Shown in pieces: positions 25,100-36,040 of a stretch of DNA of 64,000 nt (its first letter is position 1; each line of letters starts with the position of its first letter). Under the pieces are notes generated by a model. The model saw only the letters and a program-made list of their open reading frames with translations, searched no databases and was not told the origin of the DNA. The DNA is from Microvirga pudoricolor (GTDB lineage: Bacteria; Pseudomonadota; Alphaproteobacteria; Rhizobiales; Beijerinckiaceae): NCBI RefSeq assembly GCF_016892705.1, contig NZ_JAFEMB010000001.1, positions 1,736,001-1,800,000 of the forward strand, given 5' to 3'. The position numbers and the translations under genes are program-made.

Positions 25100-25791
25100 C
25101 CTTCGCGGCCACGGTTCTGACCCTTTACCCCGAGATGTTTCCCGGCCCGCTGGGCGCCTCCCTGTCCGGCGACGCCCTCTCGCGGGGCCTGTGGAGTCTC
25201 GAGGCGCGGCAGATCCGCGACCACGGCATCGGCCGCCACCGCAATGTGGACGATACTCCCGCCGGGGGCGGGGTCGGCATGGTGCTGCGCTGCGACGTGC
25301 TCGCGGCCGCCATCGACGCCGCTGTCCCGCCGGACGATCCGCGCCCCAAGCTGCTCATGAGCCCGCGCGGCAGACCCTTGCGCCAGGCGCGCGTGCGCGA
25401 ACTGGCAGGGGGCCCCGGCGCCATCATCGTGTGCGGCCGCTTCGAGGGCGTGGACGAGCGCGTCATCGAAGGGCGCGGCCTGGAAGAGGTTTCCATCGGC
25501 GATTACGTGCTCTCCGGCGGCGAGATCGCGGCCCTTGTGCTGCTCGATGCCTGCGTGCGCCTCATCCCCGGCGTCATGGGCAAGGAATCCTCCGGCCTTG
25601 ATGAAAGCTTCGAGGGCAACCGGCTGGAATATCCGCAATACACCCGCCCCCGCGAATGGGAGGGGCGACCGATCCCCGACGTGCTCATGAGCGGCAACCA
25701 CGCCGCCATCGAAAAATGGCGTCGCGCGGAAGCGGAGCGGATCACGCGGGAGCGGCGACCGGATCTGTTGTCGCCTTCATCCTCCCCTTGA
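25096..25791 (+). CDS. trmD: tRNA (guanine-37-N1)-methyltransferase TrmD
   Basis: A 231-aa SPOUT methyltransferase that makes m1G37 and prevents frameshifting. Signatures: [42 protein letters not shown], and the AdoMet knot [19 protein letters not shown]. The tail [20 protein letters not shown] is also present. It starts at a GTG overlapping the rimM stop. The last few residues (LLSPSSSP) and the stop codon lie inside the second copy of the palindromic repeat, so its C-terminus has also been shaped by that element. Confidence 0.94.
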   Translation: MTFAATVLTLYPEMFPGPLGASLSGDALSRGLWSLEARQIRDHGIGRHRNVDDTPAGGGVGMVLRCDVLAAAIDAAVPPDDPRPKLLMSPRGRPLRQARVRELAGGPGAIIVCGRFEGVDERVIEGRGLEEVSIGDYVLSGGEIAALVLLDACVRLIPGVMGKESSGLDESFEGNRLEYPQYTRPREWEGRPIPDVLMSGNHAAIEKWRRAEAERITRERRPDLLSPSSSP

Positions 25792-25905
25792 GGGGGAGGA
25801 TCGGCCACAGGCCGAGGTGGGGTGAGATACGCGACATTTCCGAACGTGGTGTTTCCCACCCCATCCCGCCGCTACGCGACGACCTTCCCCCTCAAGAGGA
25901 AGGTG
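25776..25905. repeat. Composite palindromic repeat, copy 2 (trmD-rplS junction)
   Basis: CATCCTCCCCTTGAGGGGGA, GGATCGGCC and GGCCGAGGTGGGGTG form the left part. CCCACCCCATCCC and GACCTTCCCCCTCAAGAGGA form the right part. It shares its overall plan and most bases with copy 1 at 24374 and supplies the trmD stop codon. Confidence 0.7.
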
Positions 25906-26031
25906 ATGCTCGACATCCCGGCCGAAACCCTGTATAGCGCCCGCCTTAACTTAAAACAGGACGCCGAAATCCAGCGGGCTTGGGGCTTTCCAAAAAGTCT
26001 TTCCAGGACCACGCAACGGCAGGAGCAAGAC

Positions 26032-26424
26032 ATGAACATCATTCAGCAGCTCGAGCAGGAGCAGATCGCCAAGCTCGCCAAGACCATCCCGGACTTCCAG
26101 GCCGGCGACACCCTCATCGTCAACGTGAAGGTGAAGGAAGGCGAGCGGTCCCGCGTGCAGGCCTATGAGGGCGTGTGCATCGCCCGCAACGGCGGCGGCC
26201 TCCACCAGAGCTTCACCGTTCGCAAGATTTCCTACGGCGAGGGCGTCGAGCGCGTGTTCCCGCTCTTCTCGCCCAACATCGACTCGATCAAGGTCGTGCG
26301 CCGTGGCGCCGTGCGCCGCGCCAAGCTGTATTACCTGCGCGACCGTCGCGGGAAGTCGGCCCGTATCGCCGAGCGCGCCGAGCGTCCGTCCGACAAGGCC
26401 GCCAAGGCAGCGGCCGCGGAATAA
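26032..26424 (+). CDS. rplS: 50S ribosomal protein L19
   Basis: A 130-aa ribosomal protein at the 30S-50S interface ([83 protein letters not shown]). The start ATG at 26032 follows AGGAGCAAGAC. It is the last gene of the ffh-rplS group and is followed by a strong terminator. Confidence 0.96.
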   Translation: MNIIQQLEQEQIAKLAKTIPDFQAGDTLIVNVKVKEGERSRVQAYEGVCIARNGGGLHQSFTVRKISYGEGVERVFPLFSPNIDSIKVVRRGAVRRAKLYYLRDRRGKSARIAERAERPSDKAAKAAAAE

Positions 26425-26454
26425 GCCTGAGCCAACCGCCAGGCCTTCGGGGAA

Positions 26455-26478
26455 GCGCGGCTCAGGCCGCGCTTTTTT
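26455..26478 (+). terminator. Rho-independent terminator after rplS
   Basis: GCGCGGC, loop TCAG, GCCGCGC, then six T. It ends the ribosomal-protein operon and separates it from leuC. Confidence 0.9.
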
Positions 26479-26651
26479 GCTGTCGGGCCCTTCACGGGGA
26501 GCCCTAGGCCGGGCTGGAAAATTTTATTGCGCCGCCTGCCGGTTCAGCTATGCGATACTTTCATCGCGGTGCGCCTTCAGGACCTCTTTTCGGGATGGCG
26601 GCGGACCGCTAAACACTGGATCATCCTTTCGAAGACCGCTGGAAGAGAACC

Positions 26652-28058
26652 ATGGCCAATCCCCGCACCCTCTACGACAAGATCTGGGACGACCACGTCG
26701 TCGACCGGCAGGACGACGGGACGTGCCTTCTCTACATCGACCGCCACCTCGTCCATGAGGTCACGAGCCCGCAGGCTTTCGAGGGCCTGCGCATGACGGG
26801 CCGCACGGTGCGCCAGCCCGGCAAGACCCTGGCGGTTGTCGACCATAACGTGCCGACCAGTGACCGATCGCACGGCATCGAGGATCCCGAGGCCGCCACC
26901 CAGGTTGCGGCGCTCGCCCAGAACGCCAAGGATTTCGGTGTCGAGTACTACAACGAGCTCGATACCCGCCAGGGCATCGTGCACGTGGTGGGGCCGGAGC
27001 AGGGCTTCACCCTGCCGGGCATGACCATCGTGTGCGGCGACAGCCACACCTCCACCCATGGGGCCTTCGGGTCTCTGGCCCACGGCATCGGCACGTCCGA
27101 GGTCGAGCACGTGCTCGCCACCCAGACCCTGATCCAGAAGAAGGCCAAGAACTTCCGGGTCACCGTGGACGGCAAGCTGCCGGAGGGTGTGACCGCCAAG
27201 GACATCATCCTGTCCATCATCGGCGAGACCGGCACCGCCGGCGGCACCGGCCACGTGATGGAATATGCCGGCGAGGCGATCCGCTCGCTCTCCATGGAAG
27301 GCCGCATGACGGTCTGCAACATGGCGATCGAGGGCGGGGCCCGCGCCGGTATGGTGGCGCCGGACGAGAAGACCTACGCCTACCTGAAGGGCCGCCCGAA
27401 GGCGCCGACCGGCGAGGCCTGGGACGCCGCCGTGCGCTACTGGGATTCCCTGCGCACGGACGAAGGCGCGTTCTTCGACACGGAGATCCGCCTCGACGCC
27501 GCCAACCTGCCGCCCATCGTGACCTGGGGCACGAGCCCGGAAGACGTGATCTCGGTGGCGGGCGCGGTGCCCAACCCGGACGACATCCAGGACGAGAACA
27601 AGCGCGTCTCCAAGTGGCGGGCGCTCGAATATATGGGTCTCAAGCCAGGCCAGAAGATCACCGACATCACCCTGGACCGGGTCTTCATCGGCTCCTGCAC
27701 CAACGGCCGCATCGAGGACCTGCGCGCCGTCGCGAAAGTCGTCGAGGGCAAGCGCGTGGCCGAGAGCGTCAGCGCCATGATCGTGCCCGGCTCCGGCATC
27801 GTGAAGATGCACGCGGAAGCCGAAGGGCTCGACAAGATCTTCAAGGCCGCGGGCTTCGATTGGCGCGAGCCGGGCTGCTCCATGTGCCTGGCCATGAACG
27901 CGGACCGCCTGGCGCCCCTCGAGCGCTGCGCGTCGACCTCGAACCGCAATTTCGAGGGCCGCCAGGGCTTCAAGGGCCGCACCCACCTCGTCTCGCCCGC
28001 CATGGCGGCGGCGGCGGCGATCGCGGGCCGGTTCGTCGACATCCGGACCTTCGGATAA
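26652..28058 (+). CDS. leuC: 3-isopropylmalate dehydratase large subunit
   Basis: A 468-aa aconitase-family Fe-S enzyme that, with LeuD, isomerises 2- to 3-isopropylmalate in leucine synthesis. The 4Fe-4S cysteines are seen in [16 protein letters not shown] (about 350) and [11 protein letters not shown] (about 410). The substrate loop [20 protein letters not shown] and the start [17 protein letters not shown] are typical. The usual partner leuD is not in this window. Confidence 0.96.
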   Translation: MANPRTLYDKIWDDHVVDRQDDGTCLLYIDRHLVHEVTSPQAFEGLRMTGRTVRQPGKTLAVVDHNVPTSDRSHGIEDPEAATQVAALAQNAKDFGVEYYNELDTRQGIVHVVGPEQGFTLPGMTIVCGDSHTSTHGAFGSLAHGIGTSEVEHVLATQTLIQKKAKNFRVTVDGKLPEGVTAKDIILSIIGETGTAGGTGHVMEYAGEAIRSLSMEGRMTVCNMAIEGGARAGMVAPDEKTYAYLKGRPKAPTGEAWDAAVRYWDSLRTDEGAFFDTEIRLDAANLPPIVTWGTSPEDVISVAGAVPNPDDIQDENKRVSKWRALEYMGLKPGQKITDITLDRVFIGSCTNGRIEDLRAVAKVVEGKRVAESVSAMIVPGSGIVKMHAEAEGLDKIFKAAGFDWREPGCSMCLAMNADRLAPLERCASTSNRNFEGRQGFKGRTHLVSPAMAAAAAIAGRFVDIRTFG

Positions 28059-28061
28059 GAG

Positions 28062-28334
28062 GTGGCGCAACAGCCCCTCACCGATCCCGAACGGGAATCC
28101 CGCGAGGCGCTGGAGCGCGTCCGGCGGGATTCCGAGACCTTCGCGGCGTCGTCCCTGGGGCGCGCGGGCGGACGCTTGCGTGATCATCTCGCGGCCCGGG
28201 ACGCCATCGGTGACGCGGAAGGCGGCGGGACGGACCCCATCGAGCTGTGGGGCCGCCGCATCGGCCGCGCGCTCTCGGTGGTCGGCTTCATCGCGTTGAG
28301 CCTCTGGCTCGCCCATCAGCTCGGATATCTCTGA
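28062..28334 (+). CDS. Small membrane-anchored protein downstream of leuC
   Basis: A 90-aa protein beginning at a GTG 3 bases after the leuC stop. The N-terminal two-thirds is charged and helical. The C-terminus is a single hydrophobic helix (ALSVVGFIALSLWLAHQLGY), so it is probably a tail-anchored inner-membrane protein. No family is recognised. The tight spacing suggests co-transcription with leuC and the metallopeptidase that follows. Confidence 0.65.
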   Translation: MAQQPLTDPERESREALERVRRDSETFAASSLGRAGGRLRDHLAARDAIGDAEGGGTDPIELWGRRIGRALSVVGFIALSLWLAHQLGYL

Positions 28335-28339
28335 CACGC

Positions 28340-28747
28340 ATGACCGACTGGTCTTCCCTCCAAGCCCCGTCCCTGGACGACTTCGACGCGATGGCGCGGG
28401 TCGCTTTCGACGCGCTGCCCCGGGCGTTCCGCCAACTTTGCGGCGACGTGATCATCCGGGTCGAGGATTTTCCCGACGACGAGACCCTCAAGGAAATGGA
28501 GTGCGAGACGCCCTTCGATCTTCTGGGGCTGTTTCGCGGCATCGGGCTGGCGCAGGGCGAGGCCATGATGCAGACGGGGCAGTTCCCCAACATGGTCTGG
28601 CTCTACCGCCGCCCGATCCTCGATTACTGGGCCGAGCACGAAGAAACGCTGGGCCATCTCGTGACCCATGTGCTGGTGCACGAGATCGGCCACCATTTCG
28701 GGCTGTCCGACGAGGACATGGACGCCATCGAGGCCTCGGTGTCGTGA
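28340..28747 (+). CDS. Metallopeptidase-family (zincin-like) small protein
   Basis: A 135-aa single-domain protein with the zincin motif HEIGHHFGLSDEDMDAIE near its C-terminus and the upstream GLFRGIGLAQGE, then WLYRRPILDYW. This matches the small metallopeptidase family PF06262 (MPN-like length, HExxHxxG/D). The substrate is unknown. The stop overlaps the GTG start of the next gene (GTGA). Confidence 0.85.
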   Translation: MTDWSSLQAPSLDDFDAMARVAFDALPRAFRQLCGDVIIRVEDFPDDETLKEMECETPFDLLGLFRGIGLAQGEAMMQTGQFPNMVWLYRRPILDYWAEHEETLGHLVTHVLVHEIGHHFGLSDEDMDAIEASVS

Positions 28748-29544
28748 GCGGCCCCGACGGGACGGTGGCCGCCGTCAATACGCTTGCGGGTTACCTGGCG
28801 CTCGACACGTTCGAGTCCGCGAGCCTCGAAGTGCGCCCCGCCGATTGCGTCGTGCTGGCGGGCAACAGCGTGTTGCAGACCGCCGAGGGTGCGTTCCGGC
28901 TCGTCCGGAGCGGACAAGCGCAACGCGTCCTGATTTCCGGCGGCATCGGGCATTCGACGCAGGGTCTCTGGCGGGAGGTCGTGGCCCATCCGGCCTACCG
29001 CGCCATCGCGGCCGAGGGGCGCCCCGAGGCGCATGTTCTCGCCGATCTCGCGCGCGATGTCTTCGGCCTCGCGACGGACCTGATCCTGCTCGACGACGCC
29101 TCCACAAATTGCGGCGAGAACGCCCTGTTCTCCCGGCGCATCCTGGAAGCCAGCGGCACGCCCATGGATCGGATCGTCGTCGTGCAGGATACCACCATGC
29201 AGCGCCGCACCGACGCCACGTTCCGGCATGTCTGGCGCGATGGTCCCGCGACGACTTTCATGAGCTGGCCCACCTTCACGCCGCAGGTGTGCGTCGCGGA
29301 CGGCGCGCTCGCGTTCACCTCCCGGGACATCGCCGGACTTTGGCCCATGGAGCGCTTCCTGTCCCTGATTCTCGGCGAGATCCCGCGCCTGCGCGACGAT
29401 CCTTCGGGCTATGGGCCGAAGGGCCGTGGCTTCATCGGCCATGTGGAGATCCCGCCGGAGGTCGAGGCCGCCCACGCGCTGCTTCTGGAAAGCGTCGGCC
29501 CGGGGGTGGGGGACCGGGCGCTTCAGCCGCCGAACAGCCAGTAG
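28744..29544 (+). CDS. YdcF/DUF218 family protein
   Basis: A 266-aa cytosolic protein with the DUF218 Rossmann-like fold: DCVVLAGNSVLQTAEGAFRL, QRVLISGGIGHST, DLILLDDASTNCGENALFSR, DRIVVVQDTTMQRRT. YdcF of E. coli binds AdoMet, but the reaction is unknown. The GTG at 28744 (VSGPDGTVAAVNTLAGYL) overlaps the preceding stop. Its 3' end overlaps the convergent dsbB-like gene by 22 bases. Confidence 0.85.
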   Translation: MSGPDGTVAAVNTLAGYLALDTFESASLEVRPADCVVLAGNSVLQTAEGAFRLVRSGQAQRVLISGGIGHSTQGLWREVVAHPAYRAIAAEGRPEAHVLADLARDVFGLATDLILLDDASTNCGENALFSRRILEASGTPMDRIVVVQDTTMQRRTDATFRHVWRDGPATTFMSWPTFTPQVCVADGALAFTSRDIAGLWPMERFLSLILGEIPRLRDDPSGYGPKGRGFIGHVEIPPEVEAAHALLLESVGPGVGDRALQPPNSQ

Positions 29545-30065
29545 CCCGTCGGGTTGTCGGGGCAGATCCTGGGGCCGCATTCGGCGAAGCCGTTGAGCAT
29601 GTTGGCCAGCACGAGGCCGACGATGAGGCCCATGGCGGCCTTCTCGAAGGTGCCGAGGCGCGGCGTGTCGCGATCCCCGAACTGACGGTCGAAGAGCATC
29701 ATGGCGGCTGTTGCCGCCGCCGCCGCCGCGAAGCCCACGAAGGCCCAGCTGTAGTAATGGGCGCCGAGGATCGCCGAACCGTAGCCCGCATCGCCCGGCA
29801 GGATATGCAGCAGGATCTGGCGGCCCGAGGCCATCAGGCCGAAGAGCGCGGCGAGCAGCGTCATCCCGTAATGGCTCGGGCGCGGTCCGTGGCGCAGATT
29901 CAGGACCGGCCCGACGGCCAAGGCCGCGAAGGCGACGCGCTGGAGCTGGCACAGCGGGCAGGGCAGCTCGCTCAGCGTGATCTGCAACACGAACGCGGCC
30001 AGCAGGACGAGCGCGATGGCGTAAAGGCCGAGCGCATTGAGCGTCACGGCAAGGCGTGGGGTCAT
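29523..30065 (-). CDS. Disulfide bond formation protein B (DsbB family)
   Basis: A 180-aa four-helix inner-membrane protein. The first periplasmic loop carries the quinone-linked CxxC (LPCPLCQLQRVAF, about residue 35). The second cysteine pair lies in ECGPRICPDNPTG near the C-terminus rather than between helices 3 and 4, a variation on the E. coli layout. It would reoxidise a DsbA-like oxidase and pass electrons to ubiquinone. The small DUF5993-type gene is next upstream, a common pairing. Confidence 0.85.
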   Translation of the reverse strand: MTPRLAVTLNALGLYAIALVLLAAFVLQITLSELPCPLCQLQRVAFAALAVGPVLNLRHGPRPSHYGMTLLAALFGLMASGRQILLHILPGDAGYGSAILGAHYYSWAFVGFAAAAAATAAMMLFDRQFGDRDTPRLGTFEKAAMGLIVGLVLANMLNGFAECGPRICPDNPTGYWLFGG

Positions 30066-30078
30066 GACGAGCCGCTCC

Positions 30079-30237
30079 TCAGAAGGACAGGTTCAGGCGG
30101 TCCGTCGCGTGGTGGAGATAATCCGCAACGCTCAAGATCAGACCCGCGAGAAACAAAGCCACGGCCACGCGTCGCCCGTTGAACCAGGCCGCCAGCATGG
30201 CGGCCGCGAACACGCCGAACAGAAAAGTCTGGTCCAT
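30079..30237 (-). CDS. DUF5993-like small membrane protein
   Basis: A 52-aa protein (MDQTFLFGVFAAAMLAAWFN, then GRRVAVALFLAGLILSVADY, LHHATDRLNLSF) with two transmembrane helices and a conserved-looking tail. This small family is typically encoded beside DsbB, as here (13-base gap). The ATG at 30237 is chosen over upstream starts because it begins directly at the membrane segment. Confidence 0.75.
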   Translation of the reverse strand: MDQTFLFGVFAAAMLAAWFNGRRVAVALFLAGLILSVADYLHHATDRLNLSF

Positions 30238-30337
30238 GATGCCCCCGCACGGCCGAACCGCCGCGCTCCCCGGCAAGCTTAGCAGCTTGCGAGCGCGGCG
30301 GCACCTGGAAAGACGGGGTGTGGACGGCTCTGAATCC

Positions 30338-31645
30338 CTACAAAATAAACCGGCTCAGATCCGTGTTCTTCGCCAGGCTCTCCACCTCGCCGCGAACGTA
30401 TCCGGCGTCGATGGTGACGGTTTCGCCGGAGCGGTCGGGGGCCGTGTAGGAGACGTCGTCGAGGACGCGTTCCAGCACGGTCTGCAGGCGGCGGGCGCCG
30501 ATGTTCTCCACCGTGTCGTTCACCTGCACGGCGACTTGCGCCAACGCGTCGATGGAATCGTCCGTGAAGACGAGTTCGACGCCTTCCGTGCGCAGGAGCG
30601 CGACGGATTGCTTGATGAGGCTCGCCTCCGTCTCGGTGAGGATGCGCTTGAAGTCGTCCACCGTGAGCGGGTTGAGCTCGACCCGGATCGGCAGGCGGCC
30701 CTGCAGTTCGGGCAGGAGGTCGGACGGCTTCGACACGTGGAAGGCGCCGGACGCGATGAACAGGATATGGTCCGTCTTCACGGCGCCGTGCTTGGTGGCC
30801 ACCGTGGTTCCTTCGATGAGAGGCAGCAGGTCGCGCTGCACGCCCTCGCGGGATACGTCCGCGCCGCCGCGTCCCTCGCGGGCGCAGATCTTGTCGATCT
30901 CGTCCAGGAACACGATGCCGTTGTTCTCCACCTGGCGGATCGCCTCCTGCACGATGGCGTCCTGGTCGAGCAGCTTGTCGGATTCCTCCGCCACCAGCGG
31001 CTCATAGGCCTCGCGCACGGTGGTGCGGCGGGTCTTGGACCGGCCGCCCAGCGCCTTGCCGAACATGTCGCCGAGGTTGATCGCGCCCACCGACGCGCCC
31101 GGCATGCCGGGGATCTCGAACATGGGCATTCCGCCGCCGCCCGCCTGCACCTCGATCTCGATCTCCTTGTCGTCGAGCTCGTTGGCGCGCAGCTTCTTGC
31201 GGAAGGAATCGCGGGTGGGGGCGCTCGCGGTCGGGCCGACCAGCGCGTCGAGCACGCGCTCCTCGGCGGCATTGTGGGCCTTGGCCTGCACCTGCTTGCG
31301 GCGGTCCTCCTTCACGAGGCCGATGCCCACCTCCACGAGATCGCGCACGATCTGCTCCACGTCGCGGCCCACATAGCCGACCTCCGTGAACTTCGTGGCC
31401 TCCACCTTGAGGAACGGCGCATTGGCGAGCCGGGCCAGGCGACGGGAGATCTCCGTCTTGCCGCAGCCCGTGGGGCCGATCATCAGGATGTTTTTTGGCG
31501 CCACTTCCTCGCGCAAGCTACCTTCCAGCTGCTGGCGGCGCCAGCGGTTGCGCAGGGCGATCGCCACGGCGCGCTTGGCGTCCTGCTGGCCGACGATGAA
31601 GCGGTCGAGTTCGGAGACGATTTCACGGGGGGAGAAGTTGGTCAT
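30338..31645 (-). CDS. hslU: ATP-dependent protease ATPase subunit HslU
   Basis: A 435-aa AAA+ unfoldase of the HslUV protease. [20 protein letters not shown] is the typical start. Walker A is [15 protein letters not shown] (about 58), Walker [11 protein letters not shown] (about 250), sensor and arginine finger region [14 protein letters not shown], and the C-terminal tail TDLSRFIL inserts into HslV. A membrane-protein gene (31642-32724) sits between hslU and hslV; its stop overlaps the hslU start (ATGA), so the three are probably one transcript. Confidence 0.96.
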   Translation of the reverse strand: MTNFSPREIVSELDRFIVGQQDAKRAVAIALRNRWRRQQLEGSLREEVAPKNILMIGPTGCGKTEISRRLARLANAPFLKVEATKFTEVGYVGRDVEQIVRDLVEVGIGLVKEDRRKQVQAKAHNAAEERVLDALVGPTASAPTRDSFRKKLRANELDDKEIEIEVQAGGGGMPMFEIPGMPGASVGAINLGDMFGKALGGRSKTRRTTVREAYEPLVAEESDKLLDQDAIVQEAIRQVENNGIVFLDEIDKICAREGRGGADVSREGVQRDLLPLIEGTTVATKHGAVKTDHILFIASGAFHVSKPSDLLPELQGRLPIRVELNPLTVDDFKRILTETEASLIKQSVALLRTEGVELVFTDDSIDALAQVAVQVNDTVENIGARRLQTVLERVLDDVSYTAPDRSGETVTIDAGYVRGEVESLAKNTDLSRFIL

Positions 31646-32724
31646 GGTCCTGAGAGAATGGGGTGCGGGAGCTTTTGCGCAAGGTTGGCGGGCAGGAGTT
31701 TGAGCAGGCCCGTGCGCACGGGCCGCCAGCCTGCGGAGAGGAGAAGGATGAAGGCCCCGAGCGCCAGGAGCGTCGCCGGGACGGTCTGGCCTTCCAGGCC
31801 CACGGTCTTGAAGATCGTGGCCGAGGCATAGCCCGCATAGGCGAGGCCCGAGACCAGCAGGGCGCGGCGGTCGACGACCACGGCCACGATGCCGAGCACG
31901 AGAAAGATGGCCAGCACGGAGGCGGCGGTCGCGGGCGTCATGTCGGACCGGTCGATGACGAGTTTCGCGATGATCGGATGCACGATCATGGGCGCCGCCA
32001 GCATGTGCAGCCAGAACGCGATATCGGTGCGCCGCGTGACCCGGGCCGGATCCGACATGTCGAAGCGCATGGCCAAAGCGAAGACCGCAAGTCCCACGAG
32101 GGGAATGAGGAGGCTGCCGTAGGCCGTCATGAATTCCGGCGCAACGCTCACGACGCCGAAAATGAGCGCCCCGGCCAGGGCCGCGACGCCGACCGCGATG
32201 GTGATCGGCACGCGGAACCGAACGTAGTGAAGCGCCGCGAGGATCGCGGTCAGGAGCGCTGCGGCAAGGATCCAGAGGCCGTCGGGCTCTCCACCTTCGG
32301 CTCCGAACGCGAGGTTCGGATGGGACAAGGCGCCCTCGACGCCGAACAATGCGCCCCCGAGCGCCAGTCCGGCCCAGAAGACCGAACCGGCGAACAGGCA
32401 CAGGAGCACGATGCTCGGCAGGGCCTGACGGCGGCGGCGGGTGAAGAACTCCGCCAGGAGCCACGACGCGGCCGCCAGCGCGAGGGCGCCCGCCCCGCCG
32501 CCGAAGGTGCCCGCCAGATACCACACCGCCACGGAGAACAGCCCGATCCCGATGGTCACGAAGATGTCGGCGAAGCCCGAGATGAAGCGCAGCTTCTCGT
32601 CGTCTTGAGGTTCCGATACCAGGGTGGTGTCGATCTCGCGGGAGATGTCGCGCAGGGCCATGGCCTGCCCGGGCGAGATGATGCCTCTGGCGATTCCCTT
32701 GTCCAAAACGTCGTCGGCGATCAT
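31642..32724 (-). CDS. Multi-pass membrane protein between hslV and hslU
   Basis: A 360-aa integral membrane protein. The short cytosolic N-terminus ([20 protein letters not shown], then [10 protein letters not shown]) is followed by about ten hydrophobic helices from residue 45. The N-terminal helical segment resembles DUF2157-type proteins, but I am not certain of the family. The location inside the hslV-hslU unit, with a 4-base overlap to hslU, supports expression. The function is unknown. Confidence 0.75.
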   Translation of the reverse strand: MIADDVLDKGIARGIISPGQAMALRDISREIDTTLVSEPQDDEKLRFISGFADIFVTIGIGLFSVAVWYLAGTFGGGAGALALAAASWLLAEFFTRRRRQALPSIVLLCLFAGSVFWAGLALGGALFGVEGALSHPNLAFGAEGGEPDGLWILAAALLTAILAALHYVRFRVPITIAVGVAALAGALIFGVVSVAPEFMTAYGSLLIPLVGLAVFALAMRFDMSDPARVTRRTDIAFWLHMLAAPMIVHPIIAKLVIDRSDMTPATAASVLAIFLVLGIVAVVVDRRALLVSGLAYAGYASATIFKTVGLEGQTVPATLLALGAFILLLSAGWRPVRTGLLKLLPANLAQKLPHPILSGP

Positions 32725-32787
32725 GATCCGGCCCTCAAGACACAACATTGCATTCTTAGACGGGGACCCGCCGCGCGGCCAGGGGGC

Positions 32788-33315
32788 CTATCCCTCCAGG
32801 GTCTCGATGACGATGTTGGCGTTGGTGTAGACGCAGATCTCGGCCGCGATCTTGAGGGACCGGCGCACGATGGCCTCCGCGTCGAGGCCCGAATCCGCGA
32901 GCGCCCGGGCGGCCGCCAGCGCGTAGTTGCCGCCGGACCCGATGGCCATGATGCCGCCTTCGGGCTCCAGCACGTCGCCGGAGCCGGAGAGCAGGAGGCC
33001 CACCTCCCTGTCGGCCACCAGCATCATGGCCTCCAGGCGGCGGAGGTACCGGTCGGTGCGCCAGTCCTTGGTCAGCTCCACGCAGGCGCGGGTCAGCTGG
33101 CCCGGATACTGCTCCAGCTTGCCCTCCAGGCGCTCGAAGAGCGTGAAGGCGTCCGCCGTGGAGCCCGCGAAGCCGCCGATCACGCCGCCCTTGGACAGGC
33201 GGCGCACTTTTCGGGCGTTGCCCTTCACGATGGTCTGGCCCAGGCTCACCTGGCCGTCGCCGCCGATGACCGTGCGGCCGTCCTTCTTGACCATGAGGAT
33301 CGTGGTGGCGTGCAT
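32788..33315 (-). CDS. hslV: ATP-dependent protease peptidase subunit HslV
   Basis: A 175-aa threonine peptidase of the HslUV complex. The start [20 protein letters not shown] means processing would expose Thr-Thr as the catalytic N-terminus (Thr1). Further marks: [53 protein letters not shown]. The ATG at 33315 fits the family; the open frame to 33384 is longer than any HslV propeptide. Confidence 0.95.
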   Translation of the reverse strand: MHATTILMVKKDGRTVIGGDGQVSLGQTIVKGNARKVRRLSKGGVIGGFAGSTADAFTLFERLEGKLEQYPGQLTRACVELTKDWRTDRYLRRLEAMMLVADREVGLLLSGSGDVLEPEGGIMAIGSGGNYALAAARALADSGLDAEAIVRRSLKIAAEICVYTNANIVIETLEG

Positions 33316-33495
33316 GGAGGGAAGGTCGGACAAGGGGAATAAACTCCGGGGATGTGCGGGGCGGGCCGGGGTGTCGGCCCGCAAGGCGTTTCAAGGCGTG
33401 ACTTAATCATCCTCCCGATAAAAGCAACGCGGGTGGTGTTTCGTCGCGCGGCTTGATAGAAAGCGCCGTTTTCCAATCCACGAAGGATGAGACGA

Positions 33496-34083
33496 ATGCG
33501 CGCCGCGAGCGTCAGCCGCCGCACCGCCGAGACCGATGTGGCCGTGTCGATTGCCCTGGACGGCACCGGCAAGGCCGAGATCGCCACGGGGGTGGGTTTC
33601 CTCGACCACATGCTCGAACTGTTTGCCCGCCATGGGCTGTTCGACCTGACCGTCAAGGTGACCGGCGACCTGCACGTGGACCAGCACCATACCGTGGAGG
33701 ATACGGGCATCGCCCTGGGCCAGGCGATTCTCCAGGCGCTGGGCGACAAGAAGGGCATCACCCGCTACGCCGATATCCACCTGCCCATGGACGAGACCCT
33801 GTCCCGGGTGGCGCTCGACATCTCGGGCAGGCCTTTCCTGGTCTTCCGCACCTCCTTCCCGACGGAAAAGATCGGGGTGTTCGACACCGAGCTGGTGCGC
33901 GAGTTCTTCCAGGCCTTCGCGGTCCAGTCGGCGGTGACGCTCCACGTGGAGACCCTGTACGGCGAGAACAGCCACCATATCGCCGAGAGCCTGTTCAAGG
34001 GTCTGGCACGGGCTTTGCGTCGGGCCGTGAGCATGGACCCGCGGGAGGAGGGGCGCGTTCCCTCCACCAAGGGGACCCTGTAA
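33496..34083 (+). CDS. hisB: Imidazoleglycerol-phosphate dehydratase
   Basis: A 195-aa enzyme of histidine synthesis (imidazole glycerol phosphate to imidazole acetol phosphate). The metal-binding motifs [16 protein letters not shown] and [20 protein letters not shown] are intact. It is the stand-alone dehydratase, without the phosphatase domain of enteric HisB. ATG 33496 lies 9 bases after AAGGA; an ATG at 33487 is also in frame. First gene of the his cluster, divergent from hslV. Confidence 0.95.
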   Translation: MRAASVSRRTAETDVAVSIALDGTGKAEIATGVGFLDHMLELFARHGLFDLTVKVTGDLHVDQHHTVEDTGIALGQAILQALGDKKGITRYADIHLPMDETLSRVALDISGRPFLVFRTSFPTEKIGVFDTELVREFFQAFAVQSAVTLHVETLYGENSHHIAESLFKGLARALRRAVSMDPREEGRVPSTKGTL

Positions 34084-34089
34084 GCTCAA

Positions 34090-34112
34090 GGCCGGGCCTT
34101 CGGGCCTCGGCC
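34090..34112 (+). promoter_or_regulatory. TTCG-capped hairpin between hisB and the DUF2628 gene
   Basis: GGGCC-TTCG-GGCCT sits inside a wider GGCC/GGCC stem. There is no T-tract, so it is likely an mRNA-processing or stability element rather than a terminator. Confidence 0.5.
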
Positions 34113-34134
34113 CCTGCCTTTGGGAAGAGAAGCG

Positions 34135-34632
34135 ATGACAACCTATACATTGCACCTGCCGCCGGACGCACGGCCGGGCGATCCGTCCGGCCTGGAGGAC
34201 GCGAAGCTGGTCAAGGACGGCTTCGCCTGGGGGGCATTCTTTTTCAACTTTCTGTGGTTCTTCGCCCACCGGCTGTGGCTGGCGGGGTTCGGAGTCCTGA
34301 TCGCCTTCGGGCTCCTGCAGGTGCTGCTGAACCTGTTCGACGTCCACCGGGGCTTCTTCACGCTCGCCCATCTCCTGGCCTCGATCCTGCTGGGGCTGGA
34401 GGCCAACACGCTCCGCCGCTGGACCTACGCCCGGCACGGCTCGCCCGTGGTGGACGTGGTCAGCGCCGACAACCAGGACGAGGCCGAGGCCAAGGCCCTG
34501 GCGCGCTGGCTGGAGCGCCCCGAGCCCGCCCCGGCCCGCGCGGTCGCCCAGGGGGCGCCCCGGCCGGGTCCCGCCTTTGCCCGCCCGGCTCCCGTGCTGG
34601 GCCTCTTCCCCGATGCGGAGCGCCCGCGATGA
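34135..34632 (+). CDS. DUF2628 family membrane protein
   Basis: A 165-aa protein ([40 protein letters not shown]) with about three transmembrane helices and a cytosolic Pro/Ala tail. DUF2628 genes are habitually found between hisB and hisH in Hyphomicrobiales, as here. The function is unknown. The stop overlaps the hisH ATG. Confidence 0.85.
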   Translation: MTTYTLHLPPDARPGDPSGLEDAKLVKDGFAWGAFFFNFLWFFAHRLWLAGFGVLIAFGLLQVLLNLFDVHRGFFTLAHLLASILLGLEANTLRRWTYARHGSPVVDVVSADNQDEAEAKALARWLERPEPAPARAVAQGAPRPGPAFARPAPVLGLFPDAERPR

Positions 34633-35279
34633 GCGTCGCCATCATCGATTACGATTCCGGAAACCTGCACTCCGCCGCCAAGGCTTTCGAGCGTGCCGCC
34701 CGCGAGGCGGGCCTGGACGAGACCATCGCGGTGACGTCCGATCCCGATTCCGTGCGGCGGGCGGACCGAGTCGTCCTGCCCGGCGTGGGCGCCTTTGCCG
34801 ATTGCCGCCGGGGGCTTGATGCCGTGCCCGGCATGGTGGAGGCCCTCCACGAGACCGTGCGCGAGCGGGGCCGCCCGTTCCTGGGCATCTGCGTGGGCAT
34901 GCAGCTCATGGCGACGCGGGGCCTCGAATACGAGACCTCCCACGGGCTCGACTGGATCCACGGCGACGTGAAGGCCATCGTGCCGGGCGATCCCACCTTG
35001 AAGATCCCCCATATGGGCTGGAACACCCTCGAGCGGCAAAAGTCCCATCCGATGCTCGACGGCATCGAGACCGGGCCGGACGGCCTGCATGCCTATTTCG
35101 TCCATTCCTACGCCCTCACGCCCGACGATCCCACGGATGTGGTCGCCACCTCCGCCTATGGCGGGAGCGTGACGGCGATGGTGGCGCGGGACAACCTCGT
35201 CGGCACGCAATTTCATCCCGAAAAGAGCCAGGCCCTCGGCCTCAAGCTCATCGCCAATTTCCTGAGGTGGCGCCCGTGA
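34629..35279 (+). CDS. hisH: Imidazole glycerol phosphate synthase, glutaminase subunit
   Basis: A 216-aa class I glutamine amidotransferase that feeds ammonia to HisF. The triad is visible: nucleophile [10 protein letters not shown] (Cys about 83), and His/Glu in QFHPEKSQ (about 196-198). [16 protein letters not shown] and PHMGWNTLE are typical. ATGA overlap with the upstream gene; the stop overlaps the hisA GTG. Confidence 0.95.
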   Translation: MSVAIIDYDSGNLHSAAKAFERAAREAGLDETIAVTSDPDSVRRADRVVLPGVGAFADCRRGLDAVPGMVEALHETVRERGRPFLGICVGMQLMATRGLEYETSHGLDWIHGDVKAIVPGDPTLKIPHMGWNTLERQKSHPMLDGIETGPDGLHAYFVHSYALTPDDPTDVVATSAYGGSVTAMVARDNLVGTQFHPEKSQALGLKLIANFLRWRP

Positions 35280-36040
35280 TCCTCTTTCCCGCCATCGACC
35301 TGAAGGAAGGCCGCTGCGTCCGCCTGATCCAGGGCGACATGGACCAGGCCACCGTGTTCAACGACGATCCAGCGGCCCAAGCGGCCGATTTCGAGGCGCA
35401 AGGCTTCGAATGGCTGCACGTGGTCGATCTCGACGGCGCCTTCGCGGGCAAGCCCATGAACGCCTCCGCCGTGCGCGACATTCTCAAGCGCGTCGCGATC
35501 CCGGTGCAGCTCGGCGGCGGCATCCGGGACATGAAGACCGTGGAGGGCTGGCTGAACCAGGGCGTCGCCCGCGTGATCATCGGCACGGCGGCGGTACGCG
35601 ATCCCGCCTTCGTGCGTGAGGCGGCGCGGCTCCATCCCGGCCAAATCGCGGTGGGCATCGACGCCAAGGACGGGTTCGTGGCCGTGGAGGGCTGGGCCCA
35701 GACCTCCACTCTGTCGGCGGAGGAGCTCGGCCGCCGTTTCGAGGATGCGGGCGTGGCCGCCATCATCTACACCGACATCGCCCGCGACGGCATCCTCAAG
35801 GGCATCAACTTCCCCATGACGCTGGCGCTGGCCAAAGCGGTCTCGATCCCCGTGATCGCATCCGGCGGGCTTGCCTCCATGGCCGATATCGAGCGGCTGG
35901 TGGAGCCCGATTGCGCGGTGCTTGGCGGCGCGATCTCGGGACGGGCCCTCTACGACGGGCGCATCGATCCGGCGGGCGCTTTGGCTTTGATTCGAGGCGC
36001 GAACGGACTCAGGAGCGAGATCTTGTCAAGAACCTCTTGA
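35276..36040 (+). CDS. hisA: ProFAR isomerase HisA
   Basis: A 254-aa (beta/alpha)8 barrel isomerase ([20 protein letters not shown]). The catalytic Asp is in DLKEG, with a second Asp in [14 protein letters not shown], and the two phosphate-binding GG motifs are present ([22 protein letters not shown]). The GTG at 35276 overlaps the hisH stop (GTGA). The coding end overlaps a strong promoter that starts the short unit at 36071. Confidence 0.95.
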   Translation: MILFPAIDLKEGRCVRLIQGDMDQATVFNDDPAAQAADFEAQGFEWLHVVDLDGAFAGKPMNASAVRDILKRVAIPVQLGGGIRDMKTVEGWLNQGVARVIIGTAAVRDPAFVREAARLHPGQIAVGIDAKDGFVAVEGWAQTSTLSAEELGRRFEDAGVAAIIYTDIARDGILKGINFPMTLALAKAVSIPVIASGGLASMADIERLVEPDCAVLGGAISGRALYDGRIDPAGALALIRGANGLRSEILSRTS